From Lucifuga dentata (lineage: Eukaryota > Chordata > Actinopteri > Ophidiiformes > Bythitidae): 64,000 bases of DNA. Below the pieces are notes generated by a model. It was not told the origin of the DNA and searched no databases. It saw only the letters and a program-made list of their open reading frames with translations. The DNA lies in contig VXCM01000054.1 in assembly GCA_014773175.1 (NCBI GenBank), positions 127,903-191,902 on the forward strand, written 5' to 3'. The position numbers were made by a program, and so were the translations under genes. Positions 60,823 to 64,000 of the stretch are shown here, piece by piece; within the stretch, counting starts at the first letter, position 1; each line of letters starts with the position of its first letter.

Positions 60823-61841
60823 TCAGTGTGTGAGCGATTTCCGTCCCTTTAACAAGCGGCGTAGAATCACTTCAATGCCTCCTTGTGTGCTGATCCTCTT
60901 AAGCCAGCCGTGGGTCCTCTTGCGTTTGATGTTTTTGGGTTGATACTCTGTACCTCTTTTCTTTGTCCGTACCTGCTGGTATTGCCAGGGAAGCTGCTGG
61001 AATACCCCTGAACCCTCAGCTTGTAAAGAGATTGGCCCACATCTGGAATTTTGAGGTCCAACAGCTGTTCTGGACACAGCCCAGGTGCTAAGTAATCTCA
61101 AGTGAGAAGTTGTAGTTACTGCATGGTTCGCTGCAGTGATGCTATTAAACACACACACACACACAGAGACAGACACATATCAAATGTTAATCTCTTACAT
61201 AAACATTAAATTTGAGCCAAAACGAGCTGTGATATATTCATGCAACATTTATGTGACAATGTTGAAACAGAAGGAATCAAATGAGTGCGTTTATTTGTAC
61301 ATTTTAAGCACAACTTTAGCAATAACCAAAGCTTCACATAGTGAAAATAAGAATTAACGTTTCGTATATTGATTTTCATGTCAGTCATTTTTAACACCTC
61401 ATATTAAATTGCTGTGCAGTAATTAATACTTAAAAAACAATAAATTCATAGAAATTTGAGGGAAATTATACAAAATCAACATAAATGTTTCTACGACAGG
61501 CAGCGCAAATATTGTTTACTGTGGAATTGAGTACAGAGACTGTTACGTGAAATATTTGTCTTTGTTCTGTAAATTTCCAGGCTTGCTACTGTTTTCTTAC
61601 ATCATTCATTATATGTTCAGATGTTATAATTAGTTACAACCAAAATGTTGCCTGCAATCATTACGTAGCTAGCTAATAGCACGCGCTGATACGGCTATTT
61701 GCAGCTAACGATGCTAATGTTAGCATCGTAAGCATACACCACTGTTTTTGCCGTTTTCCTGCCATAGGAACATGAGATTTGTTACCTGTTGAAAGATGTT
61801 ATTCCACACAATCGAGTAAAAGAGAAGCGTATAATATTCAT
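60823..61841 (-). CDS. mrpl34: Mitochondrial ribosomal protein L34 (bL34m)
   Basis: A protein of the large subunit of the mitochondrial ribosome. Two coding exons, 61841-61786 and 61141-60823, are joined in phase and give 124 residues. The L34 core is unmistakable: [20 protein letters not shown] then [19 protein letters not shown] at the C-terminus. The start was chosen in the upstream exon because the second exon has no in-frame [22 protein letters not shown] is a basic, hydroxylated, acid-free sequence as expected of a mitochondrial presequence, and its donor (caacag/gtaac) fits the acceptor tttaatag. Human MRPL34 is shorter (92 residues), the difference lying in the leader. It runs in tandem with dda1. 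Confidence 0.92.
61707..61736. repeat. Short perfect hairpin in mrpl34 intron
   Basis: ACGATGCTAA, two bases, then TTAGCATCGT form a ten-base perfect inverted repeat. Its function is unknown. Confidence 0.5.
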
Positions 61842-61926
61842 TTTGAGGTTTTTATATATATATATTGATAAGGGAACAGTGTGAATGTCACAGGTCTGCT
61901 TTTCACCTCCTATCCATGCAGTGATA

Positions 61927-61953
61927 TGATTGGCTCAGACTTTTTAGCCAATT
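61927..61953. promoter_or_regulatory. CCAAT boxes upstream of mrpl34
   Basis: ATTGG at 61929-61933 and CCAAT at 61948-61952 stand about 90-110 bases upstream of the mrpl34 ATG, in opposite orientation. Together with the expected divergent neighbour abhd8, this could be a shared promoter. Confidence 0.35.
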
Positions 61954-62923
61954 GAAATGGTGGTAACTAACAATATGTTCATGCCCAGAGTTTAGTCTGT
62001 CAGGTTGTCTTCTGAAACTTCTAATTTATTTGCTGACATCTTCATCATGTTTCTATAAAATGAATTGTTTGAAAGCTTAGTTAACGTCTATGATTTACGA
62101 CTTTTGGGCATAAGACGCTAACCAGCTTTTGAAAATTAAATGGGATTTATACGCATGTTGATCTATAGTACTGTCTGAAAGGCTAAGCTGAGGGCAGAAA
62201 AATATCAGCAAACTGTCAGAATAGCACCACTGCAAATAACAAAACGTGAGGGGCAGAAACGAACTTTCTCAGTCAGCAGCATAGATAGTCAAAATATGAG
62301 TACACACTAAAAAAAAAAAAAGGGAAATGCCTCGCCAAGCAGGTTTACATTGTGAACTTGTGAAACAAAACTTGCCGCAAACATCCAGTGAGGGAAGCAA
62401 ACATACAACCATACTTTGTCGTTATGTAAACTCTACAGTATAATTAGAACCTTGGTACATTATAAATACAAAATTTTGACTTCTGTCCCAAGTTTACATG
62501 CAAAGTTGGAAACAAAAAAAAAGGCTCCCTTCCTTTGATCATCCAGAAATCTACAGACTTTGGGAATTGTATGGAAAAGTACAACCCTTAACTCATCATG
62601 TAACAAATTATGGTGAACATAAAGTTTGTTTTATAACATCAAACCAAACCATTATTTACACTAAATGTGAAAATAATCACAGCTTAGTTGTTGATGGCTG
62701 ACTGTCTCTCTGCCCCGTAAACGTCACAGTTTGGTTGTGACAGGCACCAGGTTTTGGCATGAGTGCCAGTTTTTGTGGTGATCACGTGAGGTAACAACTG
62801 TATAAACAGTATAGTGAAATATAATTTTTTTTAAGGTTGAAATTTTGAAATTTAATTTGGGATTACAAAAGCATGAGTATATAACTATAACATTGAGAAA
62901 TTGAGCCGTTGTCATTCTATGAC

Positions 62924-62974
<51 letters not shown>

Positions 62975-64000
62975 GACACGCGCACATGCACTTATTCACT
63001 TGTTCTCTCAGCCTTAGCAACAGAGACACACTGCGCTCCCATTGGCCTCTGTTGAGAGTTTGCGTGTTGCCTATTCGCTCTCCTCCCTGTCACTCAGAAG
63101 TGTGGGCGTGGCCTGCTGTGGCCGCTGCGGATACAGGGACAGCAGGGAGGATTGGCCTGGATGCGCAGTGGATGCTGAGGGAGGAAAAACATTAAATAGC
63201 CATGGGTATTGTGTTGAAATACAATTGGCGCACTTACATGAATTTTTGCTTTATCGTAATTTCAAAACCATCCGTATACATTGATATAAGTCTAATAAGG
63301 CTAATAAGTAACATTCACTATTTTGCAGCATCACTAGCGTAGATAATTTGTTGCACCAAATGCAGCGGGGTATTTTTTTTCCAGTTAATTGACCCTTGAT
63401 TGTCATCTCAGTGGTGCAGATCTGAAATCATCCGTGATCATCAACGCTTGTGAAGGTAATGAATCCATTTCTGTTGGATGTTTTCTAATTAGCCAGTATT
63501 TAGTGTTTACAGTGTTGCCATCGCAGCTGTAAATGGTGCGCAATGATTGCATGCATATGTGCTAATGACAGCGCACGGTGATAGATACATCAATAATGTG
63601 ACCGTAGCAGTTTATGGCCTTGTGCACCATGATAGACTGTGTATTGTAAGGCATTATTTTAGATCGGTGATGTTTAGATTCGGTGTTTTTTTGTTTTTTA
63701 ATGTGAGTATGATACTTGATTTATGTCAAACTGAAATATGCAGGCTGCAGCCTACTGCGGTTTGTTTATTTGGCTTGATGTTTTGACGTCAAAGTCATAG
63801 ACAGCTAAGATGCATGAAATCTGTGCATTAGGCCATGTCACAGACAGTATAATTGACTTATTGTGCAAAAGCCTGCATTGAGGTGCAGAGTGCACTTCAG
63901 TACATCCATGTCAGAATGCTGCTGTGCCCTGTGATAGAAATGTAGAGCGGCAGAGTGTGTACCAAATGTGTGTTATGTGTGTCATTGCACAGAAATATCA
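61954..64000. other. Upstream region of mrpl34, no coding exon found
   Basis: A GC-richer patch with ATTGG at 63041-63045 lies at about 63020-63190 and could be a promoter or untranslated first exon of a + strand gene. By synteny that would be abhd8, whose coding exons would lie beyond the window. A possible donor (gaag/gtaatg) stands near 63455. The open frames here match no protein I recognise. Confidence 0.3.
62927..62972 (+). repeat. (TC)n microsatellite
   Basis: About 22 tc units. Confidence 0.9.

Noticed and set aside
61118..61131. ATG in the second mrpl34 exon as the start codon
   Set aside because: It is out of frame with the L34 domain and followed at once by a stop (ATG CAG TAA). 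The exon at 61786-61841 supplies an in-frame start.

Overview
This is eukaryotic nuclear DNA with intron-rich genes, GT-AG introns, many TG/AC microsatellites and several short terminal-inverted-repeat elements. The proteins and repeat types point to a ray-finned (teleost) fish; I cannot name the species. Six protein-coding genes can be read exon by exon: an occludin gene (3' part only, + strand, coding exons 1769-4821), nr2f6 (- strand, 7626-13288), plvap (+, 25773-31396), ano8 (+, 18 coding exons, 36996-53839), dda1 (-, 57949-59435) and mrpl34 (-, 60823-61841). A tRNA-Lys(CTT) gene and a decayed second copy lie in ano8 introns.

The gene set matches human 19p13.11 (OCEL1-NR2F6-...-ABHD8-MRPL34-DDA1-ANO8-GTPBP3-PLVAP, from general knowledge). 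The block plvap-ano8-dda1-mrpl34 has reversed order and reversed strands relative to ocln-nr2f6, as one inversion would produce. GTPBP3, USHBP1, BABAM1 and ANKLE1 are not seen. Where mammals have OCEL1, this window carries an occludin-type gene. ocln and nr2f6 converge; nr2f6 and plvap diverge across about 12 kb of non-coding, repeat-bearing DNA; ano8 and dda1 converge; dda1 and mrpl34 run in tandem.

The non-coding DNA holds at least nine copies or fragments of one roughly 530-600 bp element with about 85 bp terminal inverted repeats and no transposase. It also holds hAT-like elements, three other inverted-repeat elements, a LINE 3' tail and many microsatellites. The sequence has 21 N gaps. 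Around many of them the same 60-odd bases appear on both sides of a single N, which looks like unmerged contig overlap. These false duplications affect ano8 exons 8 and 13, the tRNA gene and the last plvap exon, and must be collapsed before translating.

No new multi-gene system is evident. The most interesting items are the long Ser/Gly repeat exon of plvap, the occludin/OCEL1 synteny, the local repeat burst, the duplicated tRNA cassette and a 100-bp hairpin array near 17.96 kb.
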